Of a stretch of 64,000 nucleotides of DNA, positions 7,714 to 16,909 are shown piece after piece (within the stretch, counting starts at the first letter, position 1; each line of letters opens with the position of its first letter). A program made the translations under genes and the position numbers. The stretch comes from Halomonas sp. UBA3074 (GTDB lineage: Bacteria; Pseudomonadota; Gammaproteobacteria; Pseudomonadales; Halomonadaceae): contig NZ_DFBS01000013.1 in NCBI RefSeq assembly GCF_002366715.1, positions 38,905 through 102,904 on the forward strand. Reading direction: 5' to 3'. A model generated the notes under the pieces. It had not been told where the DNA came from. It did not search any database and saw only the letters and a program-made list of their open reading frames with translations.

Positions 7714-8949
7714 ATGTTTGGTTTTTTTAAGCGTAAGCACAAGCAGGATCCACAGCAGGCCCCTCAAGATGCACAGCAGGCAACCGAAGAAGAGCAGCGT
7801 CTGAAAGAGCCCCCACAAGAGCGGGCTGATGAAGAGGAAGTTGCGTCCCCCGAGACGGCTTCGGAAGCCGTTGCAGAGGCCTCGCCCGTACCGAAGACTG
7901 TGCCAGAGCCAGAGCCAGAGCGTGAGACGCCGCCTCCAGCCGCGCTGCAAGAGAAGCCAGGCGCGAAAAAAAGTGAGCAGCAAAGCGAACAGAAAGGCTG
8001 GTTCGCACGCATCAAATCCGGCTTGGGTAAAACCCGTGCGAATTTATCGGATGGCATTGCCGATCTATTTTTAGGTAAGAAGCAGATCGATGACGAGCTA
8101 CTGGAAGACCTGGAAACGCAGCTATTAATGGCCGACGTGGGAATTGAGGCGACGACCGACATTATCGGCCGCCTGGAAGCGCGTGTTTCGCGTAAAGAGT
8201 TGAACGACCCTGAAGCGCTCTATCGTGGTCTTCAGGAGGAGTTAACCAGCATGCTGGCGCCCGTCGCTAAACCACTAGCGATCGAGCCGCCGTTACTTGA
8301 AAACGGCCAAACCGGACCCTTTGTCATCTTGGTCGTCGGCGTCAACGGAGTCGGTAAAACGACCACGATTGGCAAGCTGACTCAGCGTTTTCAGCGTGAG
8401 GGTAAAAGCGTCATGCTGGCGGCCGGTGATACCTTCCGCGCGGCTGCCGTTGAGCAGCTCAAAGTGTGGGGCGAGCGTAATCGTGTGCCCGTGATCGCCC
8501 AGCACACCGGTGCGGACAGCGCCTCGGTCATTTACGACGCCGTCGCGGCTGCCAAGGCTCGCGGTATCGATGTGCTGATTGCCGACACCGCAGGACGCCT
8601 GCATAACAAAAGTCACTTGATGGAAGAGTTGAAAAAAGTCCATCGGGTCATGCAAAAACTGGATGCCACCGCGCCCCATGAAGTGATGCTCGTGCTGGAT
8701 GCGGGCACCGGCCAAAATGCCATCTCTCAGGCCAGCACCTTTAATGAGGCGGTACCGGTTAGCGGGATTACCTTGACTAAGCTGGATGGAACCGCCAAAG
8801 GCGGCATTATCTTCGCCCTGGCCAAGCAGCTGGAAACGCCGATTCGCTTTATTGGCGTGGGGGAGGGCATCGATGATCTTCGCCCCTTCGAGGCCAAGGA
8901 TTTCGTTCATGCACTGTTTGATCGCCAAGGGGACGATGCTAGCGCATGA
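7714..8949 (+). CDS. ftsY: Signal recognition particle receptor FtsY
   Basis: The SRP receptor GTPase docks ribosome-nascent chain complexes carrying Ffh/4.5S RNA at the inner membrane. The 411 residues comprise a basic start (FGFFKRKHK), a long acidic Pro/Glu-rich A domain to about residue 90, then the NG domain. GTPase motifs are clear: GVNGVGKT at 209-216, DTAGR and TKLDGTAKGG. The A domain is of the proteobacterial type that helps membrane attachment. Its stop overlaps the ftsE start (ATGA, 8946-8949). Confidence 0.97.
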   Translation: MFGFFKRKHKQDPQQAPQDAQQATEEEQRLKEPPQERADEEEVASPETASEAVAEASPVPKTVPEPEPERETPPPAALQEKPGAKKSEQQSEQKGWFARIKSGLGKTRANLSDGIADLFLGKKQIDDELLEDLETQLLMADVGIEATTDIIGRLEARVSRKELNDPEALYRGLQEELTSMLAPVAKPLAIEPPLLENGQTGPFVILVVGVNGVGKTTTIGKLTQRFQREGKSVMLAAGDTFRAAAVEQLKVWGERNRVPVIAQHTGADSASVIYDAVAAAKARGIDVLIADTAGRLHNKSHLMEELKKVHRVMQKLDATAPHEVMLVLDAGTGQNAISQASTFNEAVPVSGITLTKLDGTAKGGIIFALAKQLETPIRFIGVGEGIDDLRPFEAKDFVHALFDRQGDDASA

Positions 8950-9614
8950 TCGCCTTTGAGCATGTGGGAAAACGCTATGGCGGACGCTTTGAAGCGTTGG
9001 CACACCTGAATTTCCGCGTTGCCCGTGGCGAAATGGTGTTTCTGACCGGCCATTCCGGGGCGGGGAAGAGTTCGCTATTGCGCCTCATCATGCGCCTTGA
9101 AAAGCCCAGCCGTGGCCGCGTAGTCGTGGCGGGCCACGATATTGCTCAATTACACGCTAGCCAGGTGCCTTTTTATCGGCGTCAGATTGGCGTGGTGTTT
9201 CAAGACCATCAACTGCTCTTTGACCGCAGCATTTTTCACAATGTCTCGTTGCCGCTGGAAATCCAGGGGGTCGAACCCCGTGAAGCCGCCCGACGAGTGC
9301 GCGCCGCGTTGGATAAAGTGGGATTGTTGCACCGGGAAAAAGCGTTGCCCATCGAGCTTTCTGGCGGTGAACAGCAGCGTGTCGGCATTGCGCGGGCGGT
9401 GGTTAACAAGCCTGCTCTCCTGCTCGCCGATGAGCCCACGGGCAACCTGGACCCTCAGCTCTCAGCAGATATTATGGCGCTGTTCGAGGACTTTAACCGA
9501 ATTGGTACCACGGTCATGATCGCCAGTCACGATTTGGCCCTGATCGCTCGATTGCGCCATCGGATTCTGCGTTTAAGCGATGGTCGGCTGGTCGCCGATG
9601 AGGGGGCCTTATGA
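8946..9614 (+). CDS. ftsE: Cell division ATP-binding protein FtsE
   Basis: The ATPase of the FtsEX ABC-like complex, which controls periplasmic amidase activation during septation. It has 222 residues with Walker A GHSGAGKSS at 35-43, signature LSGGEQQRVGIARA, Walker B LLLADEPTG and the H-loop ASHD. It overlaps both ftsY and ftsX by 4 bases, so all three are translationally coupled. Confidence 0.97.
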   Translation: MIAFEHVGKRYGGRFEALAHLNFRVARGEMVFLTGHSGAGKSSLLRLIMRLEKPSRGRVVVAGHDIAQLHASQVPFYRRQIGVVFQDHQLLFDRSIFHNVSLPLEIQGVEPREAARRVRAALDKVGLLHREKALPIELSGGEQQRVGIARAVVNKPALLLADEPTGNLDPQLSADIMALFEDFNRIGTTVMIASHDLALIARLRHRILRLSDGRLVADEGAL

Positions 9615-10654
9615 AACCCTCCGCCACGCCAAAGCGTCGCACGGGCGCCGCCTTGAAAACTCCGCGCAAACCGGTTGCCAAGCCAGCGGTCGATAAAGCT
9701 TCTCAGCGCGGCGCAAGGTCACAGCAAACGCGATTTTCCAGCCGCCTGCGTGCTTGGGGGCGTCATCACCGCAGCATGGCATGGGATAGCTTTCATCGTC
9801 TGATACGTTACCCATTAGGTAATCTACTGACCATGCTGGCCATCGCCATTGCGTTGGTGCTGCCCGCTGCGCTGTGGTTGACCTTGGACAGTGCCCGCCT
9901 GCTGGATGCCGAGCTCGATGAGAGCGCGACCCTGACGGTTTATCTGGCACTGAGTACGGATGACGCTCAGGCAAGCCGCATTGAAGAGGCCGTCAGCGCC
10001 GAGCCGAGTGTTCTTGAGACGCAGATGATCAGCGCTGAGCAAGGCATGGCAGAGTTTCAGCAGTCGTTGGGACTCGATGATGCCTTGGCAGGGCTGGAGA
10101 GCAATCCGCTGCCCATTAGTATCGTGGTGCGCCCGGCTAGTATCGACCCGGCCGCTATGGAGCAATTAGCCACTACGCTGGAAGGGCTTGCGGGGGTCGA
10201 TGAGGTACGCGTTGACCTGGCCTGGGTGGAACGGTTAAGGAATCTGGCCGAGCTGGGCAGGCGCGTTGCGCTAGCGTTGGGGGCGCTGTTTGGCCTGGGG
10301 GTGCTATTGGTAGTGGGCAATACGATTCGCTTATCGGTAGAGAGCCGCCGTCGGGAAATTGAAGTGGTAATGCTGATTGGTGCCACCCATGCGTTTGTTC
10401 GTCGGCCGTTTCTATATAGCGGTGCGTGGTACGGCGTTGGCGGTGGTGTATTAGCGCTTGGCCTGCTGGGGTTAGGCAATCATTGGCTCTCCTTGCCCGT
10501 GGCTGCGTTGGCTGCCAGCTATGGCGCCAGCTTTTCGTTACCACAACTTGACGTGACAGGCTCTACAATTCTGCTATCTTGCAGTACACTACTAGGCTGG
10601 TTAGGCGCTTGGTTGGCGGTTACTCGCCATCTCTCAAGTATCCGGCCACGATGA
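9611..10654 (+). CDS. ftsX: Cell division protein FtsX
   Basis: Membrane partner of FtsE. The 347 residues start with a basic, unstructured cytosolic tail of about 65 residues, followed by a first transmembrane segment (LTMLAIAIALVLPAALWLTL) and a large periplasmic domain to about residue 215. Three more transmembrane segments close the protein. This is the FtsX topology with the periplasmic loop that recruits EnvC-type amidase activators. The basic N-terminal tail resembles that of pseudomonad FtsX. Confidence 0.94.
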   Translation: MKPSATPKRRTGAALKTPRKPVAKPAVDKASQRGARSQQTRFSSRLRAWGRHHRSMAWDSFHRLIRYPLGNLLTMLAIAIALVLPAALWLTLDSARLLDAELDESATLTVYLALSTDDAQASRIEEAVSAEPSVLETQMISAEQGMAEFQQSLGLDDALAGLESNPLPISIVVRPASIDPAAMEQLATTLEGLAGVDEVRVDLAWVERLRNLAELGRRVALALGALFGLGVLLVVGNTIRLSVESRRREIEVVMLIGATHAFVRRPFLYSGAWYGVGGGVLALGLLGLGNHWLSLPVAALAASYGASFSLPQLDVTGSTILLSCSTLLGWLGAWLAVTRHLSSIRPR

Positions 10655-10903
10655 GCGCGATGGCTTAGTCGGACAACGACACGATGGTATAGCCGGGCGA
10701 CGAACAGTGAAAGACTGACGCTACTGGCAATACCAGTGAAGTCTATCAGCACCAGCAGTCCGGGCAGGCATTCTATCTGTTCTATTTGGCCCCGCGGGAA
10801 CCTTATCCAAGCGATAAGGTCTTTGTAGGACAGCGACATTGTAATAGGTTATTGATAACGTGCTACGTCAACCACGATGGGTTACAGGGGAGACCACCTG
10901 CAC
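10655..10903 (+). promoter_or_regulatory. rpoH upstream region, with hairpins
   Basis: A 249-base gene-free stretch between ftsX and rpoH. It contains a small hairpin ACTGG-N5-CCAGT (10723-10737) and a stronger one, CCTTATC-CAAGC-GATAAGG (10801-10819), followed by TCTTTG. The latter could be a weak ftsX terminator or part of a structured rpoH leader. No convincing pair of promoter boxes could be fixed by eye. In E. coli this interval carries several rpoH promoters. Confidence 0.4.
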
Positions 10904-11770
10904 ATGAGCACTAGTCTTCTACCGGTTGGGCAACTTTCACCAGGCGGCGATCTGGGCGGATATATCCGCGCGGTCAATGGAATTTCGGTTTTAAGTGCCG
11001 ATGAAGAGCGGGAGCTAGCTTACCGTCTTTATGATGAAGGTGACCTGGAGGCTGCGCGCCGCTTGGTCATGTCGCATTTACGCTTTGTCGTTCACATCGC
11101 ACGTAGCTACTCCGGCTATGGGTTACCCCAGGCGGATCTTATTCAAGAAGGAAACGTTGGCTTGATGAAAGCCGTTAAGCGTTTCGATCCGAACCAGGGC
11201 GTTCGTCTCGTCTCGTTTGCGGTGCACTGGATCAAGGCGGAAATCCATGAATTTGTGTTGCGTAACTGGCGAATCGTCAAAATTGCCACTACAAAAGCGC
11301 AGCGCAAACTGTTCTTCAATCTTCGTAGTGCCAAAAAGCGCTTAGCTTGGCTGAACAACGACGAAGTCGACGCCATCGCTAAAGACCTTGATGTTAAGCC
11401 AGAGGTCGTGCGCGATATGGAAGGGCGCCTCTCTTCTTATGACGCCGGCTTCGATGCGCCCGCTGGCGAAGACGAAGAGAGCACTTACCAGGCCCCTGTG
11501 TATTTCCTGGATGATGCGGCGTCCGACCCGGCCACGCAGCTCGAGGACAGCAACTTCGAGGAAGACTCGACACGTCGACTGCAGGTCGCGCTTGAGGGCC
11601 TTGATGAGCGTTCGCGGGATATCCTCCAGCGTCGGTGGTTGGCTGATAGCAAAGAGACGCTGCACGATCTGGCGGATGTCTATGGCGTCAGCGCAGAGCG
11701 TATCCGTCAGCTTGAAAAGAATGCGATGAAAAAGCTGCGCCAGAAAATGGGCGAGCCCATGGTGGCATAA
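10904..11770 (+). CDS. rpoH: RNA polymerase heat-shock sigma factor (sigma-32)
   Basis: Directs RNA polymerase to heat-shock promoters. From ATG 10904, which follows a CAGGGGAG site, the protein is 288 residues (E. coli 284). Region 2 core-binding sequence DLIQEGN is at 78-84. The diagnostic RpoH box QRKLFFNLR is at 133-141, matching the E. coli position within one residue and separating it from other sigma factors. The C-terminal region 4 helix-turn-helix contains VSAERIRQLE. A longer in-frame start at 10877 lacks a ribosome binding site. Confidence 0.97.
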   Translation: MSTSLLPVGQLSPGGDLGGYIRAVNGISVLSADEERELAYRLYDEGDLEAARRLVMSHLRFVVHIARSYSGYGLPQADLIQEGNVGLMKAVKRFDPNQGVRLVSFAVHWIKAEIHEFVLRNWRIVKIATTKAQRKLFFNLRSAKKRLAWLNNDEVDAIAKDLDVKPEVVRDMEGRLSSYDAGFDAPAGEDEESTYQAPVYFLDDAASDPATQLEDSNFEEDSTRRLQVALEGLDERSRDILQRRWLADSKETLHDLADVYGVSAERIRQLEKNAMKKLRQKMGEPMVA

Positions 11771-11814
11771 GCCATCCGCGTACTACCATTCGTCGCACTA
11801 AATGTGTGTCGTAT

Positions 11815-11850
11815 AAAAAAACCGGCCCTTGCAAAAGGCGCCGGTTTTTT
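11815..11850. terminator. Bidirectional terminator between rpoH and slmA
   Basis: AAAAAACCGGC and GCCGGTTTTTT form the outer stem (11815-11826/11840-11850). An inner CCTT/AAGG stem closes the loop. With A and T runs on both sides it can serve both convergent genes. Confidence 0.9.
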
Positions 11851-11893
11851 GCACTTAGCGATGGTGGAGGGCTCTAAGGCCGTTGTACTGGGG

Positions 11894-12502
11894 CTAGGCG
11901 GGCTGCACCGCAGCGCGCAGTAAGTGGGCCGACAGTAGCGACCACTGATCTTCCCAGTGTTCTGTCGGCAGGCGCTTAAAATCGCTACGCACGTACTGCG
12001 AAATTCGTCCTTCCGCCTGTGCCGCCAGTAAGTTGGCTGCGGCGGAAGCGGGGATGGTGGGGCGAAGCCCTTCACGTAATTCGGCCTCGCGCAGGATCTG
12101 CTTGAGCTGTAACTCCAAGCGTTCGAACAACTGATTGACCCGCTGGCGGAGTCGGGCGGTCTCGCCTGTGAGTACGTCGCCCCCCATTACCCTAGCCAAG
12201 CCAGGGTTTTTTTCGGCAAAGCCGAGCAGCAGCGCAAGTATCGTGCCACAGCGGGTAATAGCGTCGGGTACGTCGTCTAAAATACGTGTAATGCGTTCAA
12301 AAATACTCTCTTCGATAAAGTCGATCAGCCCCTCGAACATACGCGCCTTACTGGGGAAATGACGATAGAGCGCTGCTTCTGACACGCCTACCTGGCGAGC
12401 GAGTGCGGCGGTAGTAATGCGCTTGCCGCTGTCTTCTTCAAGCATTAATGCCAGGGCTTGGAGTATCTGCTCGCGGCGGCGTGGTTTTTGATCTTCGCTC
12501 AT
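11894..12502 (-). CDS. slmA: Nucleoid occlusion factor SlmA (TetR family)
   Basis: A DNA-binding protein that blocks FtsZ assembly over the unsegregated chromosome. The 202 residues begin with an N-terminal TetR-type helix-turn-helix (ITTAALARQVGVSEAALYRHF, about residues 29-49) whose recognition helix matches SlmA closely. The conserved RITRILDDVPDA and AEGRISQYVRSDFKR segments distinguish it from ordinary TetR repressors. It starts 19 bases after the argB stop on the same strand and probably shares its transcript. Confidence 0.92.
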   Translation of the reverse strand: MSEDQKPRRREQILQALALMLEEDSGKRITTAALARQVGVSEAALYRHFPSKARMFEGLIDFIEESIFERITRILDDVPDAITRCGTILALLLGFAEKNPGLARVMGGDVLTGETARLRQRVNQLFERLELQLKQILREAELREGLRPTIPASAAANLLAAQAEGRISQYVRSDFKRLPTEHWEDQWSLLSAHLLRAAVQPA

Positions 12503-12521
12503 GATGTGCCCTCCGTCGCGG

Positions 12522-13421
12522 TTAGCTCGCGTCCGTGATTAGGGTGCCCACCCCAGCATTGGTGAAAATTTCCAGCAGCACCGCGTGGGGAACACGGCCA
12601 TCGATAATGTGCGAGCTATTCACGCCGCCCTTGACCGCATCCAGGGCACAGCGAATTTTGGGCAGCATGCCACCATAGATGGTGCCGTCTTCGATCAATG
12701 CGTCGACTTGCGTGGTGGTTAAACCGGTGAGCACTTCGCCCTCGGCGTTCATCAAGCCAGCGACATTGGTGAGCAGCATCAGTTTTTCGGCGTTGAGCGC
12801 CTCGGCGATTTTGCCCGCCACCAGATCCGCGTTGATGTTATAGCTATGCCCTGCAGCGTCGACGCCAATGGGTGCGATGACCGGGATAAAATCGCGCGCG
12901 GCGAGCATCTCAATCAGTTCGGTCGAGATCGACTCCACTTCGCCCACATGGCCAATATCAATAATTTCCGGGGCGGTCATTTCGGGGCTTTGATGCTCGA
13001 CTTTGAGCTGGCGAGCACGAATTTGTGCACCGTCTTTCCCGGTCAAGCCGATTGCTTTGCCGCCACTTTGGTTGATCAGGTTGACGATGCTTTTGTTAAC
13101 CAAGCCGCCCAGCACCATTTCGACCACGTCCATGGTTTGCGAATCGGTCACCCTCATGCCGTTGACGAAGCGCGATTCGATGTTGAGCTTTTTGAGCAGA
13201 TCCCCGATTTGTGGCCCGCCACCGTGCACCACCACGGGGTTGATGCCGACCTCTTTCATTAACACGATGTCGCGTGCAAAGGAGTCGATCAGGGTGCTTT
13301 CGGTCATGGCGTTGCCGCCGTATTTGACCACCACGGTTTTACCGGAAAACTGTTGAATATAGGGGAGGGCTTCGGAAAGCACCTCCACAACGACCTGCGG
13401 GTCGCGACTGACTGAACTCAT
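12522..13421 (-). CDS. argB: Acetylglutamate kinase
   Basis: Second step of arginine synthesis, phosphorylating N-acetylglutamate. The 299-residue length includes an N-terminal helix of about 25 residues (VVVEVLSEALPYIQQFSGK) that the 258-residue E. coli enzyme lacks. That helix is typical of the hexameric, arginine-inhibited enzymes of Pseudomonas, so feedback inhibition by arginine is inferred. Amino acid kinase motifs KYGGNAM and VVHGGGPQIG are present. It lies between algC and slmA on the minus strand. Confidence 0.95.
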   Translation of the reverse strand: MSSVSRDPQVVVEVLSEALPYIQQFSGKTVVVKYGGNAMTESTLIDSFARDIVLMKEVGINPVVVHGGGPQIGDLLKKLNIESRFVNGMRVTDSQTMDVVEMVLGGLVNKSIVNLINQSGGKAIGLTGKDGAQIRARQLKVEHQSPEMTAPEIIDIGHVGEVESISTELIEMLAARDFIPVIAPIGVDAAGHSYNINADLVAGKIAEALNAEKLMLLTNVAGLMNAEGEVLTGLTTTQVDALIEDGTIYGGMLPKIRCALDAVKGGVNSSHIIDGRVPHAVLLEIFTNAGVGTLITDAS

Positions 13422-13525
13422 GAGGTTGTCCCTTGCGAACGTTTATTATGCTGCTAACGTTTATGCTGATTTATTGGTGAGGGCCGCGCTTTCTAAATGT
13501 GCGTGGTCCCTTCGGCGCCGAGCGG

Positions 13526-14911
13526 TTACTGAGGTAGCTCTATCTCCGGCGCGATACGCGTTAATGCGTCGTTAAAAACCGTTTTGATACGTGCTAGGGC
13601 GGCGGCACTCTTCCCTTCAAAGCGCATGACGAGGGCAGGGGTGGTGTTGGAAGCGCGACATAGCCCCCAGCCATCCTGATAGTCAACGCGAATACCGTCC
13701 AACGTGGTTTTGATACCTTCGCCGAAGTCGCCCTCGCGAGCAAGCTTATCCACCAGAGAAAATTTGTTAGCGTCGGTAACCGCGATATTAATCTCCGGCG
13801 TGCCAATGTCCTGGGGAAAGCGGGCGAAAAAAGTATCCGCATCGTCGGGCTGGTTGGCGAGAATTTCCACCAAACGCGCGGCGGCATAGAGCCCATCATC
13901 AAAACCGTACCAGCGCTCTTGGAAAAAAATATGGCCGCTCATTTCCCCGCCCAACTGAGCGCCGGTCTCTTTCATGCGTGCTTTGATCAGCGAGTGGCCG
14001 GTGCGCCACATCTCCGGCTCGCCGCCCGCCTCACTGATTACCTTGACCAGATTGCCGGTGCACTTGATATCAAAAATGACCTTGGCGCCGGGCTGGCGCG
14101 TGAGCATGTCGGTGGCAAAGACCATCAACAGGTGGTCGGGATAAATCAGCTTGCCCGAGGGGGTAACCACTCCTAGGCGGTCACCGTCGCCGTCGAAGGC
14201 AAGCCCGATATCAGCGCCCGTTTCTTGCACTTTGCGCATCAGGTCTTGCATGTTTTCCGGTTTGCCAGGGTCAGGGTGGTGATTCGGAAAGTGGCCATCG
14301 ATCTCGTCGAACAGGGCAATCGTTTCAATGCCCAGGCGAGCCAGCAACTGTGGGCCAAGTTCACCAGCGACGCCATTGCCGCAGTCGACCACCGCCTTGA
14401 TAGGCCGGTTGATGCGAACATCGCCCAGGATGCGCGACAGGTAGGTTTCCCGCAGATCTTGCTGGGTAATACCGCCTTGGCCCGTTTCCAGCGCGCCAGA
14501 CTGGATGCGCTCAAACAGGGCGGTAATCGCATCACCTGACAGCGTTTCGCCGTCTAGCACGATTTTGAAGCCGTTATAGTCAGGCGGGTTATGGCTCCCG
14601 GTGACCATCACGCCTGACCGGGTGCCCGCCAGGACATGCGTAGCGAAGTAGAGCACCGGCGTGGGCACCATACCAATGTCGATCACGTCGCAGCCTGCGG
14701 CGTTAAGGCCACGCATCAGCGCCGCTTGTAGTCGGGGGCCTGAAAGACGCCCATCGCGCGCAACTACCACGCTTGACTCACCTCGCGCAGTGGCTTCCGA
14801 GCCCACTGCACGTCCGATCATTTCTACCGTGTCTTCGGTGAGCGTGTCATCAACGATGCCGCGAATGTCATAGGCGCGGAAAATTGAGGCGGGTACGGAC
14901 TGTGCATTCAT
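13526..14911 (-). CDS. algC: Phosphomannomutase/phosphoglucomutase (AlgC type)
   Basis: Interconverts hexose 1- and 6-phosphates for lipopolysaccharide and exopolysaccharide precursors. The 461 residues align closely with Pseudomonas AlgC. The phosphoserine loop TGSHNPP places the catalytic serine at 106, and magnesium is held by DGDGDR. The substrate loop GEMSGHIFF and the phosphate-binding RASNTTP near the C-terminus are intact. Genes dut and coaBC lie upstream on the same strand, with argB and slmA downstream. Confidence 0.93.
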   Translation of the reverse strand: MNAQSVPASIFRAYDIRGIVDDTLTEDTVEMIGRAVGSEATARGESSVVVARDGRLSGPRLQAALMRGLNAAGCDVIDIGMVPTPVLYFATHVLAGTRSGVMVTGSHNPPDYNGFKIVLDGETLSGDAITALFERIQSGALETGQGGITQQDLRETYLSRILGDVRINRPIKAVVDCGNGVAGELGPQLLARLGIETIALFDEIDGHFPNHHPDPGKPENMQDLMRKVQETGADIGLAFDGDGDRLGVVTPSGKLIYPDHLLMVFATDMLTRQPGAKVIFDIKCTGNLVKVISEAGGEPEMWRTGHSLIKARMKETGAQLGGEMSGHIFFQERWYGFDDGLYAAARLVEILANQPDDADTFFARFPQDIGTPEINIAVTDANKFSLVDKLAREGDFGEGIKTTLDGIRVDYQDGWGLCRASNTTPALVMRFEGKSAAALARIKTVFNDALTRIAPEIELPQ

Positions 14912-14958
14912 AGGAGTTCCAAATAGTACTTACCGTTAAAAATCAGTCATGCAAAGCG

Positions 14959-15417
14959 CTACTGGCTACCGGTACTGCCAAACCCTCCGGTGCCTCGTGA
15001 CGAATCCTCAAAGGCATCCACTATTGAGAGGTCGGCTTGTACTACAGGAACGAGTACATACTGTGCCAACCGATCAAAAGGCGCGAGCGTGAACGTGCTC
15101 TGCCCCCGATTCCAGACCGAAATCATTAGCTCGCCCTGGTAGTCCGAATCGATTAAACCAACCAAGTTGCCCAGCACAATGCCGTGCTTATGCCCCAAGC
15201 CGGAGCGCGGTAAAATCATTCCCGCCAACGTCGGGTCTTCAATATAGATGGCAATGCCCGTGCGCACGAGTTGGCACTCGCCAGGGGCCAGCGTCAGAGG
15301 TGCGTCGAGCAGCGCACGTAGATCCATGCCTGCAGAGCCTGCCGTTGCGTAAGAGGGAAGATAGTCGTGCAAGCGTTCATCTAACACTTTGCACTGCAGG
15401 CGGGGGCGGGGGCTCAT
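14959..15417 (-). CDS. dut: Deoxyuridine triphosphatase (dUTPase)
   Basis: Hydrolyses dUTP to dUMP, keeping uracil out of DNA and feeding dTMP synthesis. The 152-residue trimeric-type enzyme shows the conserved motifs in order: AGSAGMDLRA, PRSGLGHKHGI, GNLVGLIDSDYQGE, the motif around FDRLAQ and the C-terminal RGTGGFGSTG. It is 37 bases from coaBC on the same strand, the usual coaBC-dut pair. Confidence 0.96.
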   Translation of the reverse strand: MSPRPRLQCKVLDERLHDYLPSYATAGSAGMDLRALLDAPLTLAPGECQLVRTGIAIYIEDPTLAGMILPRSGLGHKHGIVLGNLVGLIDSDYQGELMISVWNRGQSTFTLAPFDRLAQYVLVPVVQADLSIVDAFEDSSRGTGGFGSTGSQ

Positions 15418-15454
15418 AACGGCTCTCCAGAAGCTTTGTGAAACGGTTTAAGGG

Positions 15455-16753
15455 TTATTGGGGTGTTTTCGCCGACAGTAGAGCGAGCGCCTGATGAATG
15501 ATCGTGGCAGCCAGTTGGCGTTTCGGCTGAGGGGCTTCTGCTCGGCTTTCGACGCCTTCCCCTGTTCGCCATAGTAACCAAGCGGCGTTCTGATCGCTGC
15601 CGAAGCCCAGGCCTGCCTGAGAAACATCGTTGGCGACGATCATGTCCAGCCCTTTGCGCGTGAGCTTGTCTTGCGCATAGCGCTGTATGTCTTGGGTTTC
15701 GGCGGCAAAGCCAACCACCAGCGGGCGCTGCTCAGCGGGCAACGCCGCTATGCCGGCAATAATGTCGGGGTTCTTGACCAGGGATAGGGTAAGGGTGTCG
15801 TTATCATCCTGCTTTTTGAGCTTATGCTCGGCAGGCGCCGCTGAACGATAATCAGCAACGGCGGCGCAGCCAATAAACAGCGCAGCCTGAGGCGCTAGTC
15901 GCTGCGACTCTGCATGCATCTGCTCTGCAGACGTCACATCAATACGTGTAACGCCCTGCGGCGTGGCTAAATTAACCGGCCCACTGACTAGCGTTACCCG
16001 AGCACCCGCGGCAGCCGCGGCAGCGGCCAGGGCGAAGCCCATTTTTCCTGAACTATGGTTGGAGAGATAGCGCACGGGGTCTAGCGCTTCACGCGTTGGT
16101 CCTGCGGTAATCACGATATGCGGCGCATCGGCGCGGGGTATGGTCAGCAGCGTCGTAACGGCACTAAAGATAGCGTCGGGCTCGCTCATGCGGCCAGGAC
16201 CGACGTCGCCGCAGGCCTGATCGCCAGCGGCGGGGCCAATTTGCTGCCAACCATCGTCTTGAAGCTGGGCCACATTGCGCTGTGTGGCCGGGTGGCGCCA
16301 CATCGCCTGGTTCATTGCCGGGGCAATCAATTTCGGTGCTTCTGAGGCCAGGCAGAGCGTAGTGAGGAGATCGTCAGCCATGCCGTGAGCTAAGCGGGCG
16401 ATTAAATCGGCAGTCGCCGGCGCAATCAGCACCACATCCGCCCAGCGGGCGAGTTCAATATGCCCCATGCCAGCCTCGGCTTCCGGGTCCAATAACGAAG
16501 TGCGCACTGGCTCGCCGGAGAGCGCCTGGAGGGTGAGCGGGGTAATAAAAGCCTGGGCTCCGTTGGTCATCACCACGCGCACCTCGCAGCCCGCTTGCTT
16601 GAGCAGGCGCACAAGCAAGGCGCTCTTGTAAGCAGCAATACCGGCACTAACCCCCAATAGCACCCGCTTGCCTGCGAGCGTAGACGCCGCCGTGAAAGCG
16701 TTAGTCGGGGTGCTTGTAGTGTCAACAACAGAAGCCATGTCAGTCATCCACAT
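15455..16753 (-). CDS. coaBC: Bifunctional phosphopantothenoylcysteine synthetase/decarboxylase
   Basis: Catalyses two coenzyme A steps: coupling cysteine to 4'-phosphopantothenate (CoaB) and FMN-dependent decarboxylation (CoaC). The N-terminal flavoprotein domain carries GVSAGIAAYKS, IAPATADLIA and the PAMNQAMW substrate motif. The C-terminal synthetase has TAGPTREALDPVRYLSNHSSGKMG split across its nucleotide loop and the KLKK lysine motif. The length of 432 residues includes about 28 non-conserved N-terminal residues. ATGs at 16753, 16747 and 16738 are all possible and none has a clear ribosome binding site. Confidence 0.94.
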   Translation of the reverse strand: MWMTDMASVVDTTSTPTNAFTAASTLAGKRVLLGVSAGIAAYKSALLVRLLKQAGCEVRVVMTNGAQAFITPLTLQALSGEPVRTSLLDPEAEAGMGHIELARWADVVLIAPATADLIARLAHGMADDLLTTLCLASEAPKLIAPAMNQAMWRHPATQRNVAQLQDDGWQQIGPAAGDQACGDVGPGRMSEPDAIFSAVTTLLTIPRADAPHIVITAGPTREALDPVRYLSNHSSGKMGFALAAAAAAAGARVTLVSGPVNLATPQGVTRIDVTSAEQMHAESQRLAPQAALFIGCAAVADYRSAAPAEHKLKKQDDNDTLTLSLVKNPDIIAGIAALPAEQRPLVVGFAAETQDIQRYAQDKLTRKGLDMIVANDVSQAGLGFGSDQNAAWLLWRTGEGVESRAEAPQPKRQLAATIIHQALALLSAKTPQ

Positions 16754-16909
16754 CAGCGTTCGTGAGGAGGCCTACCATACCACTGGCATCATCAATTTGG
16801 CATATCAGGGCAAAACAAGGGTAAGCTAGGTTTACTGAGGCTGATCGTCGGGGCGGGTTCGACGGCGTTTGGCGTTAAATGCCAAGAGTGTGAAACGTGG
16901 GAAGGTGCG

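Noticed and set aside
8293..9003. 236-codon frame opposite ftsY
   Set aside because: Antisense of the conserved GTPase domain; no independent evidence.
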